From: Sciurus carolinensis | Taxonomy: Eukaryota; Chordata; Mammalia; Rodentia; Sciuridae | Direction of reading: 5' to 3' | Length of the DNA: 64,000 nt | Assembly (NCBI RefSeq): GCF_902686445.1 | Contig: NC_062227.1 | Span: forward strand, 27,334,777 to 27,398,776 | In this document: positions 24,293 to 36,286 of the stretch, piece after piece | How positions within the stretch are numbered: the first letter of the stretch is position 1 | How the letters are laid out: every line of letters starts with the position of its first letter | Made by a program: the position numbers and the translations under genes | The notes under the pieces: generated by a model | What the model saw: the letters and a program-made list of their open reading frames with translations, nothing else | Databases searched by the model: none | What the model was told of the DNA's origin: nothing

Positions 24293-24865
24293 GGTCAGAC
24301 TGTATTTGGATTCAACTCCTTCACTTATTATCTGTGCGGTCTTGGGCAAGTAACTTTACAGTCTGTGCCTCAGTTTCCTCATCTGTATCATGGGACTAAT
24401 AATAAGTCTCACCTTAGAGAGGCATTTTAAATATTAAATAATTGTATAAGTAAATGATTACAATAACACCTTGTATTAGTCAGCTTTCCCTTGTTGTAAC
24501 AAGTACCTCAGATAATCAACTGTAAAAGAGAAGAGGTCATTTTAGAGATTTCAGTTCATAGTCAGTTGGTTGCTTTTGGGCCTGTGGTGAGGCAGAACAT
24601 TGTGGTGGGAGTGCACGACAGAGGAGGCTGCCTCCTTTACTGTAGCCTGGAATCCAAAGAAAGGAAGAGACAAGGTCCTGCCATCCCCTTTGAAGGCACA
24701 CCTTCAATGACCTAAAATCTCCCTTTAGGCCCCACCTCCTTAAAGGTCCCATCATCTTTCAATACCAACAACTAAGGACCAAGCCTTTAACACATGGGAA
24801 ACATGCCAGATGCAAATTATAGCATGCCTGATCCACAGTAAGCAAATGCAAGTGACAGTGATTTA
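24293..24865 (+). mobile_element. MIR SINE split by a MaLR LTR
   Basis: Left part has GTGCGGTCTTGGGCAAGTAA and GTGCCTCAGTTTCCTCATCT, the MIR core. After the LTR, TGCCTGATCCACAGTAAGCA continues the MIR 3' end. The interruption is at 24472-24824. Confidence 0.75.
24472..24824 (-). mobile_element. solo MaLR LTR inside a MIR
   Basis: 353 bp, from TGTATTAGTCAGC to AAATTATAGCA on the plus strand, the reverse of a MaLR LTR. Similar to the LTRs at 3332 and 36287. Flanks CACCT and TGCCT agree at only three of five bases. Confidence 0.8.
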
Positions 24866-25689
24866 AGGAACACCAACAGCACAAGCAAGATGAGCACGAA
24901 GAATCAATGACCCCCATGGAAAAAGCAATCATCTTTTAAAATATCAGGAAAACTTTTAGAAATTAGAATTTAATATTGTCAAATTAGTATTTCCACAGAA
25001 CACTGGGAAGACATGGCAATCACGTAACAAGAATATGAAATACAAGTCATCTGTCTAGATAGTCAAAGAACATTTATAGCGTGAAAGCAAACAGATGAAC
25101 CTCAAAGACAAAGAAGGCCAGTTCGGGAGATCCACAGCAGACTGCTTGCTCCACGACAAAATCTGCCTTCTCATCTCCCTAGGCCACAGTGAGATGCATT
25201 TCCCAGCCACCCTTTCAGATGGGTATAGTCAACGGAACCCAAAAAGGGATGTCTCATGCCCAGGCCTTACTCGGAACATCTCCCCTGCACACAGATCCCT
25301 GTGTGAGACTGGTTCAGCCTCAGGATGGCAGTAGCAGGAGTCCAGTTTGCCTGTGTGACAGTGGCAGAGGGGAGGCTGGGAAGGTGGGCGAGGCATGCAT
25401 AGGAACCTGCAATGTGGCACTAACACATTGGAGCTGAGCCTTGGGGCTGTGGAGGTACTTTGCCTAGACAAGGATATGTAAAGCAGATATGCATTCCAGA
25501 AATTTCACCCCCGTGACCAAACAGTGTGCAAGAGGACCGGAGAGGTGGCTAGAACCTAAGACCAGAAGCAATTGGGAGACTTAAACAGCAGGTGAAAAAG
25601 AATCAGAGAGACTGTAGCATCAACAGTTCTATTGGGTGCAGAGGGCGGGGATGCTACTATAAGAAATGAAGTCAGATGCAGGTGTCAAG
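24866..25689. other. unique sequence, no gene seen
   Basis: Overlapping 79-82 codon frames on both strands at 25095-25471 have no recognised domains and no clear splice sites. Confidence 0.4.
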
Positions 25690-26145
25690 GCACTTGAGGA
25701 CATGCCATAGCTTTGGGGTGCACCCATGCCTCTCTTCTCCCCAACCAGTTATAAGATTGTTACTAGTACCCTCTTCACCGCTGCCTTTCACACTCTGTCC
25801 ATTCCAAATGCTTCACTGTTTCCCTGACTCCTCCCTTGTAGGGATTGTGTCTGCTCTCTGGAATACATGCATGCCCTTGACCATCAAGAAGTCCCTAGAC
25901 AGCCATATTGAGCTTTGTGAAGGCTTCTCTCTCCCCTCCAGACAAGCCTGGCTGCACCCTTTGAGCCTTCTCTCTTCCATGCCCTCTGCCCCTTCTGAAA
26001 ATGTGGGCAGCATGCCCACCTGACATCTCCACAGCTAGGTGGGGAGCTTTTGATAAATGGAGTTTTTCATCTTTGTGTTCTTTTTTGCCAGCAGAGGCGG
26101 GCCCATGATATACCAGGTGCTTAGTAGATGTTTGATGAACATGCT
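25690..26145 (+). mobile_element. L2 LINE fragment
   Basis: GGGATTGTGTCTGC and ACCAGGTGCTTAGTAGATGTTTGATGAA follow the plus-strand order of the L2 3' end. The 115-codon frame at 25676-26023 lies over this repeat and is probably not a gene. The left part is weakly supported. Confidence 0.5.
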
Positions 26146-27364
26146 AATTAATCAAGAAGAATAAGGGAACAGGAGAGAGGCATGGATCTTGAACTAGCAG
26201 CATTCCTCTTTCCATTCTCATGGGAAGAATATAGAGGAGGACTGAGTCGCAACATCTGGAATGAATTACACCATTGAAAAAGGTGATAATTAAGGTTAGA
26301 AGTAACAAATATATCCAATCTACACAGCTGTAGAATTCCTGCTCTTTTAGTTGCTTCAAAAACATGTGTCTTGCTTCTTTTGGCCTTGTGCTTAGTCTGG
26401 TGCTCCCGTGGCTATTTTGGATCACGACCTTAAATTTGGAGGGTAGACTTAGGTGCTGTAGGATCAGTAGGTTAGGTTGCATAAAGAGAAGAGCTTAAAC
26501 AGAGCAAACACCTAAGTCCCTGCCATCAAAGAACCAAAATACCAGCACTGAACTCCCCACCTATGGACTGCTTTTCTTGGGAGTTAATCTCTAGGTTCAG
26601 GCATAGAGATGCTGTCCCGATTACAAACAGTAAAACCTAATATGATGTAGTTCGGCTTGCCTTTTGGTAGCTAACACAGCACCCTAAAGATTCTTGGTCT
26701 GATTTTACCATAGTTAAATAGAGTGTGTGCTCAGAAAGTTACCAACTTTTATCTTAACAGGAAATTTAGAGAAATTCTATGTAACCCTGCATTGTGTCCT
26801 GCACTTTCTGGAAGGGCCTGTAGGAAGAGGCTGTTACTGAAAAACATCATAATCATGCCATTGATTCCAAATATGCTCACATTCTAGTTCATGGTACAAA
26901 TCATTTCTTGCCTTTTCTCCATCTTCGGTCTTTCAAAGGTCTTCCAGGGCAGCCAGTCTGTATATCCTTCTCTCCCACACAGTGATTCTCCTCGTCTTTT
27001 CCATTTTCCTGACCTTCTCACATGACCCAGCTCCATCCTGCTGCTGTGGTCTGTTGAAGAGTCTCAGGAACCCAAAGTTTCCCATTCCTGAGATGGCGAA
27101 CACTGTCATTGTTTAAATTGGAGTAACCACGAGACAAATCCATCTCTGTCATGGGAACATTAATCACATTCACAGCATGACTTCCTCGTGTTATTAAGAT
27201 GAAGTTTTCCATTTCCAATAGAATGAGGAGAGGAAGGAAGTAAAAGAACAAAGGGAAGAGAGAGCTCTATGCTGCCCCAGGCGTGTTATTATCCCTGCCT
27301 TCTACCACACTGTAAGAGTGTTAAAGAGAGGAACCCCCTTATTTCTCCTCTTTACCCCCAACAT
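26146..27364. other. unique sequence, no gene seen
   Basis: The 112-codon minus-strand frame at 26144-26482 is the longest here outside repeats. It shows no signal peptide, domain or splice context that I can recognise. Confidence 0.4.
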
Positions 27365-27495
27365 CCAGGAGAGTGCCAGGCATGCTTAACCACTCTGTGA
27401 CTCATTTGTTGAATGAGTGGATGTGTAATCGCTAGGCAAATATACACGAGAGAATGAACGAACATAGGAACGAGTGAACGAATGAATGAACATGT
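27365..27495 (+). mobile_element. L2-like 3' end with (GAAC/GAAT)n tail
   Basis: GTGCCAGGCATGCTTAACC...TTTGTTGAATGAGTGG, then a run of GAACGAA/GAATGAA units, as at L2 3' ends. Confidence 0.5.
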
Positions 27496-27835
27496 AATAA
27501 CCAGGCACCTGTCACTGTCCACATGGTCGTCACCCTAGCAACACCCACAGCCAATTAGGAGACATGGATCTCAATAGCGGCTTGCTCTGGTGAATGCTAT
27601 TCCTACGAGCTTAGTGATGCCAGCCAAAGCAGCGACCTAGTCATTCACACCCACCATTCAGGGATGGGGTCAGAAGTCAAGAGAAGTTGAGAGCATAAGT
27701 GGTGCTGAAAGGGATTAGTGGGTCTCCCTCTCTGTGTCCTGGAGCAAGAACAGAAGCCTGTCGCATTTGTTCTTCTGCCTTTGAAAAAAAAACAATTTCT
27801 CACTTTGAGCATTGGTTCAAAAGTCAGAAAAGTAG
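27496..27835. other. unique sequence, no gene seen
   Basis: Nothing recognised. Confidence 0.4.
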
Positions 27836-27907
27836 GGCTGGGTATGTAGCTTAGTGGTAAAGCTTGCCCAGCATGCTCAAGGTCCTGGGGTCAATCCCAA
27901 GCACAGA
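27836..27907 (+). mobile_element. ID SINE
   Basis: GGGCTGGGTATGTAGCTTAG...GGTCAATCCCAAGCACAG gives the ID body with box A- and B-like segments. Confidence 0.85.
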
Positions 27908-27938
27908 AAGGCAGGAAGGAAATAAGGAAGGAAGGAAG
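27908..27938 (+). repeat. GGAA-rich microsatellite, SINE tail
   Basis: AGGAAGGAAATAAGGAAGG-type run directly after the ID body. Confidence 0.9.
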
Positions 27939-28132
27939 GCCAGCAGGCATGGAGACACACTCCTGCAATCCCAGCAACTCAGGAGGCTGAGACAGGAGGA
28001 TCACAAGTTTGGGGCAATTTAGGGAGGCCCTAAGCAACTTAATAAGACCCTGTCTCAAAATACAAAAATAAGAGGGGTTGGAGATGTGGCTCAGTGGTTC
28101 AGTGCCCCTGGGTTTAATCCCTGGTACAAAAA
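27939..28132 (+). mobile_element. B1-dID SINE
   Basis: B1 part (TCCTGCAATCCCAGCAACTC, AAGACCCTGTCTC) then ID part (TTGGAGATGTGGCTCAGTGG, TTAATCCCTGG) and an A-rich tail. Confidence 0.92.
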
Positions 28133-28200
28133 AAGAAAGGAAGGAAGGAAGGAAGGGAGGGAGGGAGGGAAGGAGGGAAGGAAGGAAGGATAAAAAGGGA
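28133..28200 (+). repeat. (GGAA)n / (GGGA)n microsatellite, SINE tail
   Basis: About 55 bases of GAAAGGAAGG and GGGAGGGAGG units follow the SINE poly-A. Confidence 0.95.
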
Positions 28201-28396
28201 GGGAGGGGAAAAAAAGTAAAATAAAACCCCCCAAAAGTAGCAGATTGGGCACAGGTGCTACCTGAATAGAAAGCATATGGTAATTGTATAGGAAGTGAAG
28301 TTGTTGCTTTTTCTTGTCCCTGGTTTTAATTTGTCTGCTTTCCCAGCATGAGAATTAAACAGCATCCAGAGCAATTCAGAAAGCTAGAAAATTCTG

Positions 28397-28598
28397 GCAT
28401 GAGCCAGGGCATAGTGGTGTACACCTGTAATCCCAGCAACTCAGGAGGGGGAAGCAGGATCATCACAAGTTCAAAGACAGCCTCAGCAACTTAGTGAAGC
28501 CCTAAGCAACTTAGCAAGACCCTGTCTTGAGATTAAAAATAAAAAGGATTGGGAACATGACTAAGTGGTAAAAGCACCCCTGGGTTCATTCCAAGAAG
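28397..28598 (+). mobile_element. B1-dID SINE
   Basis: B1 part (CACCTGTAATCCCAGCAACT, AGACCCTGTCTTGAG) followed by a decayed ID part (TTGGGAACATGACTAAGTGG). Confidence 0.9.
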
Positions 28599-28638
28599 GA
28601 AGGAAGGGAGGGAGGGAGGAAGGAAGGAAGGAAGGAAA
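28599..28638 (+). repeat. (GGAA)n microsatellite, SINE tail
   Basis: GAAGGAAGGGAGGG-type units for about 40 bases directly after the SINE. Confidence 0.95.
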
Positions 28639-28727
28639 TGCTGGGCATAAATATGTGATATAGCTTCAGAAACCATTTATATCCCCCAGCCATATCTGCC
28701 TTCAAGAAACCTAACTTTTTATTTAAA

Positions 28728-28770
28728 TACATTATATATATAGTGTATACTATATATACTATATATAGTA
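28728..28770. repeat. AT-rich palindromic tract
   Basis: TATATATAGTGTATAC and the self-complementary TACTATATATAGTA make up a short cruciform-capable tract. Confidence 0.8.
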
Positions 28771-28884
28771 GCATCAGGAAAGACTCTACAGCTTTCCCTA
28801 CAGAGTGTTGGTAAGTCTTTTGCCACTTGAACTTAAAAGTAATTAATTAAAAGAACATAAAAATGCCTTAAGAAGTTAACTATT

Positions 28885-29015
28885 AAAAAAATAACAGAAT
28901 GAATCAAACAACTTTACCCTATGTAAATTTATGATTCCACAAATGGTATGCCTTTACTCCATGTACAAACAGAGAAACAACATGTATCCCATTTGTTTAC
29001 AATAAAAAAAAAAAA
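28885..29015 (+). mobile_element. short L1 3' end with 12-bp target duplication
   Basis: Only about 130 bp of 3' UTR: AGAATGAATCAAACAACTTT, CATTTGTTTACAATAAA and poly-A. Flanked by AAGTTAACTATT at 28873-28884 and 29016-29027. Its 3' end type matches the full-length L1 at 45450-52051. Confidence 0.9.
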
Positions 29016-29027
29016 AAGTTAACTATT

Positions 29028-29479
29028 TTGTTTAACTCTACAGGAAAACATAACTAGGTATGTGGTTTTGTAAAAAGATGACCAGCTGATATTTCTTTGA
29101 CAGAGGAGTTGGATGTGGTAACTTTGTCGTTGTTTTAACATCCTACTGAATAGTCCCAATGGGGTAGAGGGAGGGGTCTAGGCAGAGGAAGCAGCCAGCA
29201 GGGATTGTTAGGGACTGATTCCACTTCTTAAGGAAATGGGCAATTAAGCAAGTGAATAGTCACATCTTCCAGATTTAAATTAATAGCTTGCCATCAACAG
29301 AATAAGAAGTAGCAAAAATGAAGCACCCTCACACAGAACTAATATCCAACCTGAGTCAGTCTAAAAATAAAGACAGGCTGATTTATTTGAAGTTGATTCT
29401 TAAGTGAGTATTGACTGAGATCTATATCACTTATCCATTAAATATTTTTCTGTTAAGTATCATTAAGTATTAAGACACC
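29028..29479. other. unique sequence, no gene seen
   Basis: Nothing recognised. Confidence 0.4.
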
Positions 29480-29806
29480 ATTATTCCTCGTTGTCTATAT
29501 GGCCTTGGTTCAGGATCCCTATAGGATACCAGGAGCTGAGGATGTTCCCGTCCCTAATATGACATGGTATAATGCTTCCATATAACCCATTCACATCCTC
29601 CCCAGTACTTTAAAACTTTTCTACGACTTATAATACCTAACACGATGTAAATGCTGTGTTACTGATCATTATGCTATGTTGTTTAAAATGACAAGTAAAG
29701 AGAACATCTGTACATGATTAGTGCAGACATGGTTTTTTCTTCCAAATATTTTGGATCCTCAGTTGGTTGAATCTGTGGATGTGGAACTCGTGGGTACAGA
29801 TGACTG
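29480..29806 (+). mobile_element. Tigger/MER2-like DNA transposon
   Basis: Ordered matches to the copy at 13385-13726: GGTTCAGGATCCC, CACATCCTCCCCAGTACTTT, AATGCTGTGTTACTG, CTCAGTTGGTTGAATCTGTG, ending near GATGACTG. Confidence 0.7.
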
Positions 29807-30206
29807 ATTATGTAAGTCCTTGATTTAAGCCTCCACATAATGACTGAACAGCAAACCAAAACCTAAATACACATTTTCCCTTTTGAGAGAATTTTAAGGT
29901 GTTACTCTGATGCCTCCCAGCAAAGAAATGATTTTTAAGGAAGTAACAAAACACCATAAAGGAAAATGTGAAAGTTGGAACCCAAGTGTTCCCTTAAAGG
30001 TGACTCAGTCCTTGGCCAGGCCTCCCTGGAGCACTGGACCGTTTGGTCAGCACCAACTGGAGCTGCCCCAGGGAGCAGGAAGCCTGGTCTGCCCTGGACG
30101 CCAACTCCTCTCCAAACCCATAATTAATCTCCAGTTTAGTCCCAGGGAATCCTTTTGGAATATCTATTTCCTGTGATGAAAATAATATGTGACAATGTGA
30201 TTATTT
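29807..30206. other. unique sequence, no gene seen
   Basis: The 88-codon plus-strand frame at 29910-30176 has no recognised domain. Confidence 0.4.
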
Positions 30207-30410
30207 CTTGTATTGAGGCTCAGCACGGGTCAGGTGCTGAGTTGAATGCTTTAGCCTGCATTACCTCGCTCATTCCCCACCACAGCCCTATTTCAATGCA
30301 GTTAAATATTGCCATTACCTGCATCTCAGAGGGGGAACAGAGGTGCTGATTTTCCAGGGACATGCGACTTGAAGGTTGGATGGCTACTGCTGTAACTCCC
30401 ACTCCTATAA
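30207..30410 (-). mobile_element. MIR SINE
   Basis: GAGGCTCAGCACGGGTCAGGTGCTGAG, CATTACCTGCATCTCAGAGGGGGAACAGAGG and GGGACATGCGACTTGAAGG follow the reverse of MIR. Diverged. Confidence 0.5.
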
Positions 30411-31439
30411 CTCTGAACGCAAAACCTCTGCAAGGTGAAGATCCACCCTGGGACCCTTCTGTTCTTATCAAGGAACCAAATTAACTTGATACTAGTTGCG
30501 GGTTTAGAGTTTTCCTGGGAGCTGGTTGGGGAGATTGTTAAAGAAGAGAAATGATAGAGGTCATTCCCAAAAAGAGAAGAAAATACTAGAATTTCTAGTA
30601 CTTCTTGGATTTCCTATAACATAAGATGGAAGTAACTCCTCTTTTGTCTTTCCAAACACAGTTAAGTCCTGCCCTGACCCTGAAAGGCAAAAAAGGCGCA
30701 GGGGCTTTGCTGGGGCTATTTTTCCTTTTCATACCAGTCTTGGAGAACAGGATCAGGTCCTTGTTCCCCATTGTTGAAGATTAAACACCCAAGAAATGCC
30801 TAAGCACACATAGAAAGCAAGTCTTATCTAATAGAGGGACGGAGGTAGCAGACTTCTCCAAAGAGAGGTGGGCCCAGAGCTGGTGTCCACAGGAATGGGT
30901 GTGTCTTGTCCTTTTATGGAATCCAGAACCCCCCACTTTATTTTTCTTCTTCATGTACATGCCTAAGGGCAGGAAGGAGCAGCATTGGAGATAATTCTTA
31001 GGAACTCCTTGTGCCTGGAAGTGCGATCCCAGGATCCCAGAGGTTACCTGTGGTTACCCATTGTTGTTTTCCAGAGGTTACCCATCATCTTTTCTTTCAT
31101 AACAAGCCCTTATCTTTCCAACCTCCATCATTCACTACTTACGCTTCCACCCACTGCCTCAGTTGGTTGAGGAATGTGACATTTCCTGTCCCCTCAGGCC
31201 AGGCAGAGCTGCAGGCAGATTGCTTTTTGGTAAAGAAAGCACCACAGGGGGAGTCAGTACAGGGGGCTCATTTTATAGAATTATTCTCTTAACCTCATGT
31301 TCCCACCATCCTCATCTATCTGTCCCCTTTGACCCAAATTGACCAGAGATGTGAATATGTGGTAAAATGAAGATGTATTAAGAATTTTCTCTCAGTGATT
31401 TGGACATTAAAGGTGCAATAAAAGAAAATAATAATTATG
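30411..31439. other. unique sequence, no gene seen
   Basis: Contains a small direct repeat of CCAGAGGTTACC near 31040-31083. The 93-codon frame at 31011-31292 shows no recognised domain. Confidence 0.4.
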
Positions 31440-31965
31440 CAAAAGTGCATCAGGAAGCATTTCTCAAGTTTCTCACGGTCTAATGGGTGGGACAGGGGGT
31501 ACAGGAGTAGAATCAATAGTGTTAAGTACGAGGACCGTGAACGCACAGAGAAACAAACAGTGGCCTCTCGTCCGAAAGCCCAGGGTGGCAACATTCCGAG
31601 ACGGCATGGGAATCAGCCCTAAAGCTGAGCCAGGTTTCTTGGGTTGAAGGGTGGGAAAGGCACCGAGGAGGTGCTGTACTGTAGGGCAAGCGTCAGGATG
31701 TCAGGGAGGAGGGGGCCCTTTCTCAGAGCAGCGCCTTGGGGGAATGGGAAGAACAAGCCAGAGATGGTGCCAGAGCAAAAGGCGGAGCGCATATTTTAAA
31801 GGGCCTTGGGCATCAGGTTAGATTGTTCACTGGGCACCACAGCAGGCTTCTAAGCAGGGTCCTGTTGTGATGGAAATGTTTTAGGAGAATTAACTCTGGC
31901 TGCAGAAGGAAGGCAGCTTGAGAGGAGGGGTCTACACAGCCAAGCAGGAGCTGGCACCTGAGTTC
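31440..31965 (-). mobile_element. L2-like fragment
   Basis: GGGCCTTGGGCATCAGGTTAGA, CTTCTAAGCAGGGTCCTG and GAATTAACTCTGGCTGCAGAAGG resemble a common ancient LINE segment, read here as the interior of reverse L2. Family and strand are inferred from memory of the consensus. Confidence 0.4.
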
Positions 31966-33169
31966 AATAGCTCCCAAGTCACAGGCTGGATTATCTCCTG
32001 TCTCATGCTCACACACAAAAGCTATTCTGATTCCTCCACTTCATACTAGAAGTTTGAGCCCAGAGCCCTACCTTTAGCTACGACCCTGCTCTTACTAGCA
32101 ACACTTATTACCTATGTTTCCTAAAGAAACTACTTAAATTATGTGATGCTCAATTACTTTTTCATTTGTAAAACAGAATTGTCAAGAATACTGTCATTTA
32201 GAAGTATGAAGACTTCCGGGATCAGGGAAAGGGTGGTTATTGAGCCAGGCCAAGCATTCGATGAGCATTTCTTGTTCCTGGAGAGAGCCAAAGATAAATT
32301 ATGCATGACATTTGCCCCCAGGGCTTAGCTTGCACAAGGGGAGAGATGCTAGCAGGCGGAGTGGAGGCCAAGGCTCAGAGGCAGGGATGTGTGTGTCCTC
32401 TTTGAAGAGTAACAATCCTGGATTTGCATAACCTGGGCAAGCTAAAGTGACTGACTAGGAAAGGGACTGAGTCTACTTTCAAACAAACCCAAGCATACAT
32501 CAGGAACCTGAGGAGAACTTGACTAAATCCTCCACTCTACAGGTGGGTTCTTGGGCTTCTCGGTATCAAAAATAAACAGACCCTCCCAAATTACATAGAA
32601 CAGGTTGAGAACTACTGGAACCAGGAAGATGGTAGAGGCTTTAAATTTCAGGCTAATGGAAGCCACTGAGCACTTGATTGTTGTGGACCAGGCATGAGAA
32701 TCTACATGGTGGTGCAAAGGAAGAACCTAAAGACATAAGTGCACCTGGTGGGATGGACAGGAGGGACAGCAGATGCAAACAAGGACTTGCTAAGTTGTAA
32801 ATTCCTGAGGACAAAGGCAACATTCACTGTTCCCACCCCAGGGTGTCTGGTGTCCAGTAGTGTGACAAACAACAACACACCAACTAGATAGATTTTTGTT
32901 AATTAAATACTTGAATTAGTAAATATAGAAAATAAAATCTAGAAAACTGGGGGGAGGGGCTGGGAAATATGGTTTCACCAAAACACAATAAGGAAACTTA
33001 AAAGGATAAAAGTTCAGAGAAGACAAATATGAACTCAGTTTCAGATTTAAGTTTAAGCAAATGAATGAGGTTCAGAGCATGCAAAGAAAAGTGCCTGGAA
33101 GTCTGTCACCCCCTCCTGCTTTATTTGTATATAACCAGGAGACTAAAACAAGCCTTGTGCTCCTGACAG
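31966..33169. other. unique sequence, no gene seen
   Basis: Possible further decayed L2 between 32560 and 32700. No exon supported. Confidence 0.35.
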
Positions 33170-33474
33170 GCTCCATCTGCTGTGGGATCCACTGAATGTC
33201 ACTAGAAAGTCTGCACCGCCTGCTCCAAAGGATTCCCGGTTGAATGACAAAGACGCTAAGAACAGTAAGTCCAGGTGGGGGAGCAGTGTGGGAAGAATGG
33301 GGCCTGCAAGCCCCAGATGTCCTGAATTAACATACCAAAGATTTCAGGTTATGAGGAATGTACACCCGAATTTCAAAGTGAACTACCAGTTTCCTCTGCA
33401 ACTCCCCAGTCCCACATACCACGCCTGGTGTATATACACCTTCCACGCCGGAGGCAACTGTGGGCCCAAACTGA

Positions 33475-34452
33475 CTTTTGTTGCTCTTTTTAGTTATACA
33501 TGACAGTAGAATGTATGTATATCACACGTACATGGAATACAACTTCCCATTTTTGTGGGCGTACATGATGTGGAGTTATATGGTCATGGTTTCATATATG
33601 AACATAAGAAAGTCATGTCTGATTCATTCTACTGTCTTTCCCATTCCCATCCCCCATCCTTGCCTGCCCCAGTCCAATCCAGTGAACCTCTAATCCTCCC
33701 TCCGCTTCCCCTCCACCTATTGGGGTTCCGCATCCACATCAGAGAGAATATTCCACCTTTGGTTCTTTGAGATTGACTTATTTCACTCCAGTTCCATCCA
33801 TTTACAGACAAATGCCATAATTTCATTCTTCTATGGTTGAGTGATATTCCACTGTGTATATATACCACATTTTCTTTATCTATTCATCTGTTGAAGAGCC
33901 CTAGGTTGGTTCCATAGCTTGGCTATTGTGAATTGAGCAACTATAAACATTGATGTAGTCACATGACTGTAGTATGCTCATTTTAAGTCCTTTGGGTATA
34001 AACTGAGGAGTGGTATAACTGGGTCAAATGGTGGTTCCACCCCAAGTTTTCTGAGGAATCTCCATACTGCTTTCCATAGTGGTTGCACCAATTTGCAGTC
34101 CTAACAGCAGTGTGAGTGTACCTTTTCCCCCATATCACCACCAACATTTCCTATTGTTTGTATTCTTGATAATTGACATTCTGACTGGAGTGAGATGAAA
34201 CCTCAGTGTAGTTTTAACATACATTTCTCTAAATGCTAGTGATGATGGACATTTTTTTCATATATTTGTTGACCAGTTGTATTTCTTCTTCTCTGAAGTG
34301 TCTCTTCAGTTCCATTGCCTATTTATTGATTGAGTTGTTTGGTTTTTTGGTGTTACGTTTTTTGAGTTCTTTATATATCCTGGGGAGTCATGCTCTATCT
34401 GAAATGCAGGTGACAAAGATTTTCTCTCGCTCTGTAGGCTCTCTCTTTACAT
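33475..34452 (-). mobile_element. L1 3' fragment, about 980 bp, with target duplication
   Basis: On the plus strand it runs from GCTCTTTTTAGTTATACATG through the 3' UTR to the ORF2 end (CTATGGTTGAGTGATATTCCA, GGTATAAACTGAGGAGTGG, GCTCTATCTGAAATGCAGG). Flanked by CAAACTGA at 33467-33474 and 34453-34460. Its 3' UTR differs from the other L1s and matches the copies at 8405 and 40668. Confidence 0.88.
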
Positions 34453-34460
34453 CAAACTGA

Positions 34461-36029
34461 TTTTTTTTTTTAAGGACCATAATATAGAAAGAAAAGGCCA
34501 ATTCACAATAGTGTATCAGAAATCCAAACTTATCTTCTATTTCTTCAAGCTCGATACTAATATATTAACTATAAAAATGTGCCCCATTATTTATAGCTTG
34601 ATTTCTTGGTGGTTTCTTATAGCATTTGTTGGATAAGAGCTGAAAACCTTTTATATCCTGGTTATTACATACTGTGTAGCTGAAATTAGTAGAGTAGAAA
34701 CACCCTCTTTTTAGTGACTCATCACTTTTTCTTCTGACTCATAAGGGTCTCTTTTTAACATTACAGATCAATAAATATTATAGTGGTCTACTTTATGTCA
34801 ATTTCTGGGACATTAACCTTGGTGAGGATGGAGGGGACGGGTAATGTTAACATATACATAAAAAAAAAAAAAAAAAACAGACTATTTCAGAGGCAAGAAG
34901 AGATACTGAAGTGAGAAAGAAGAGGGCAGAGGACCTTCACAGAGCTGTCACCCCAGCTATGCAGTATGTGTTCATAGGCTGTGTCCTACCTTGGAAACAG
35001 GAAAAGAAAAATAAAAACTGAAAAGATACTAATTGTATAGAGAAGAGAACTAAATTTCAGGGGCCTCAGTTCTTGTGATCCTTCTTTAATTATAGAAGAA
35101 ACAATATCTGCACCCAAAAATACATAGGCAACTCAGAAATATAAAGTTATTATCGCCTGAGTTCGAGACGACAGCCTTCTTGCTTACAGAGAAAACTTCT
35201 GCTTACCTCCACGTGAACCCACATGGGGATTATGATATGACCTTTAGTTACTAAATTGCTGGAACTTCTGTTGATTCCTCAGAAATAATACTGAATGCTC
35301 AATGCTATTAAGCCCTTAAGTCACCTGCCAGGACTTGAGTCAGCCTGTCAGTTGTTTGCATCTTGTCTGCCTTCAGACCATGTGACCTGATGACTTCCAA
35401 TCAAGGCACTACAGCTCTGGCATTCATGGAGACCATTAATATACCCACTCAGTGCCTTTGTGCTAAAGGAAGGCAAGCATATTCACTAAGTTGGCAGTGT
35501 CTGCGATCATTTCTACCATCCCCATCTCCCTCTTGGGAACATCCTCCTATCTCTTACATCCTTCTCTCCCCACTCCTCTGCCTTCCTGAACACTCTCCCT
35601 CTGTTAAAACAGCCACAGATGTGATATCATCATCTGTCTTTTTTGGGTGAAAGACTTTCACCCAAATTGCCACCTCTTTCACATGTTTCCATTCAATACC
35701 TATAATCTCTAAATGGAAAATGAAAGATTTTGTTTTCTGTTCAGAGTTGAAAGAGTTTTCCAAGCCTAACATTAAGCAGAGATAACTTTAAATGTCTTGA
35801 AAATAAAGCCATTTCAGTTGCTAAGCTACCTGAAGAAGATGGGCTCAAAAAGCAATTAGATCCTTGGGCTGATGTCTTCCATTTTCTCTTTTCTACCATC
35901 CCTTAATCTTAGTCACTTTCTAGTCCTCTGCTCAAGGATCCCCAGGTGACCTATGCCCAGGGCCAGGTCTCATGGCACCCTCTCTTCTCTAGCACCAAGA
36001 GCAGAGAATCCACATACAACCCTGAGGAG
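34461..36029. other. unique sequence with an A-run, no gene seen
   Basis: A run of 18 A sits at 34860-34877. Frames at 35363-35772 overlap on opposite strands with no known domain. Confidence 0.4.
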
Positions 36030-36165
36030 GTCTATTAGAATCACCTGGAAAACTTGTATCAAACTACTACTGCCTCCCAATGTATTGCCTCCTCATTTTA
36101 ATACTTGGAGTCCTGCCTCTCTAGGTCTCTTCTTCTACCACCTGGATTAAGAATCAGTGTGCATC
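36030..36165. mobile_element. MER5-like hAT-Charlie relic
   Basis: TCTATTAGAATCACCTGGAAAACTTGT and the closing ACCTGGATTAAGAATC resemble MER5-type elements. Short and diverged. Confidence 0.4.
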
Positions 36166-36286
36166 TACTGCTATGGAAGGAAAGAAATAAAAAGCATTTA
36201 TGACTGTCTTGTAGCACGGTGATCATGCCAGAGCACTTCAGATGTGCAATTCATATTCCATTGACTTCTGTGTCAGTATCAAGGAT

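Noticed and set aside
26090..26104. CTCF-like GCCAGCAGAGGCGGG
   Set aside because: It has GC where the core needs GG, and it lies in an L2 relic.
26144..26482. 112-codon minus-strand frame
   Set aside because: No domain, no promoter or splice context; one such frame is expected by chance in 64 kb.
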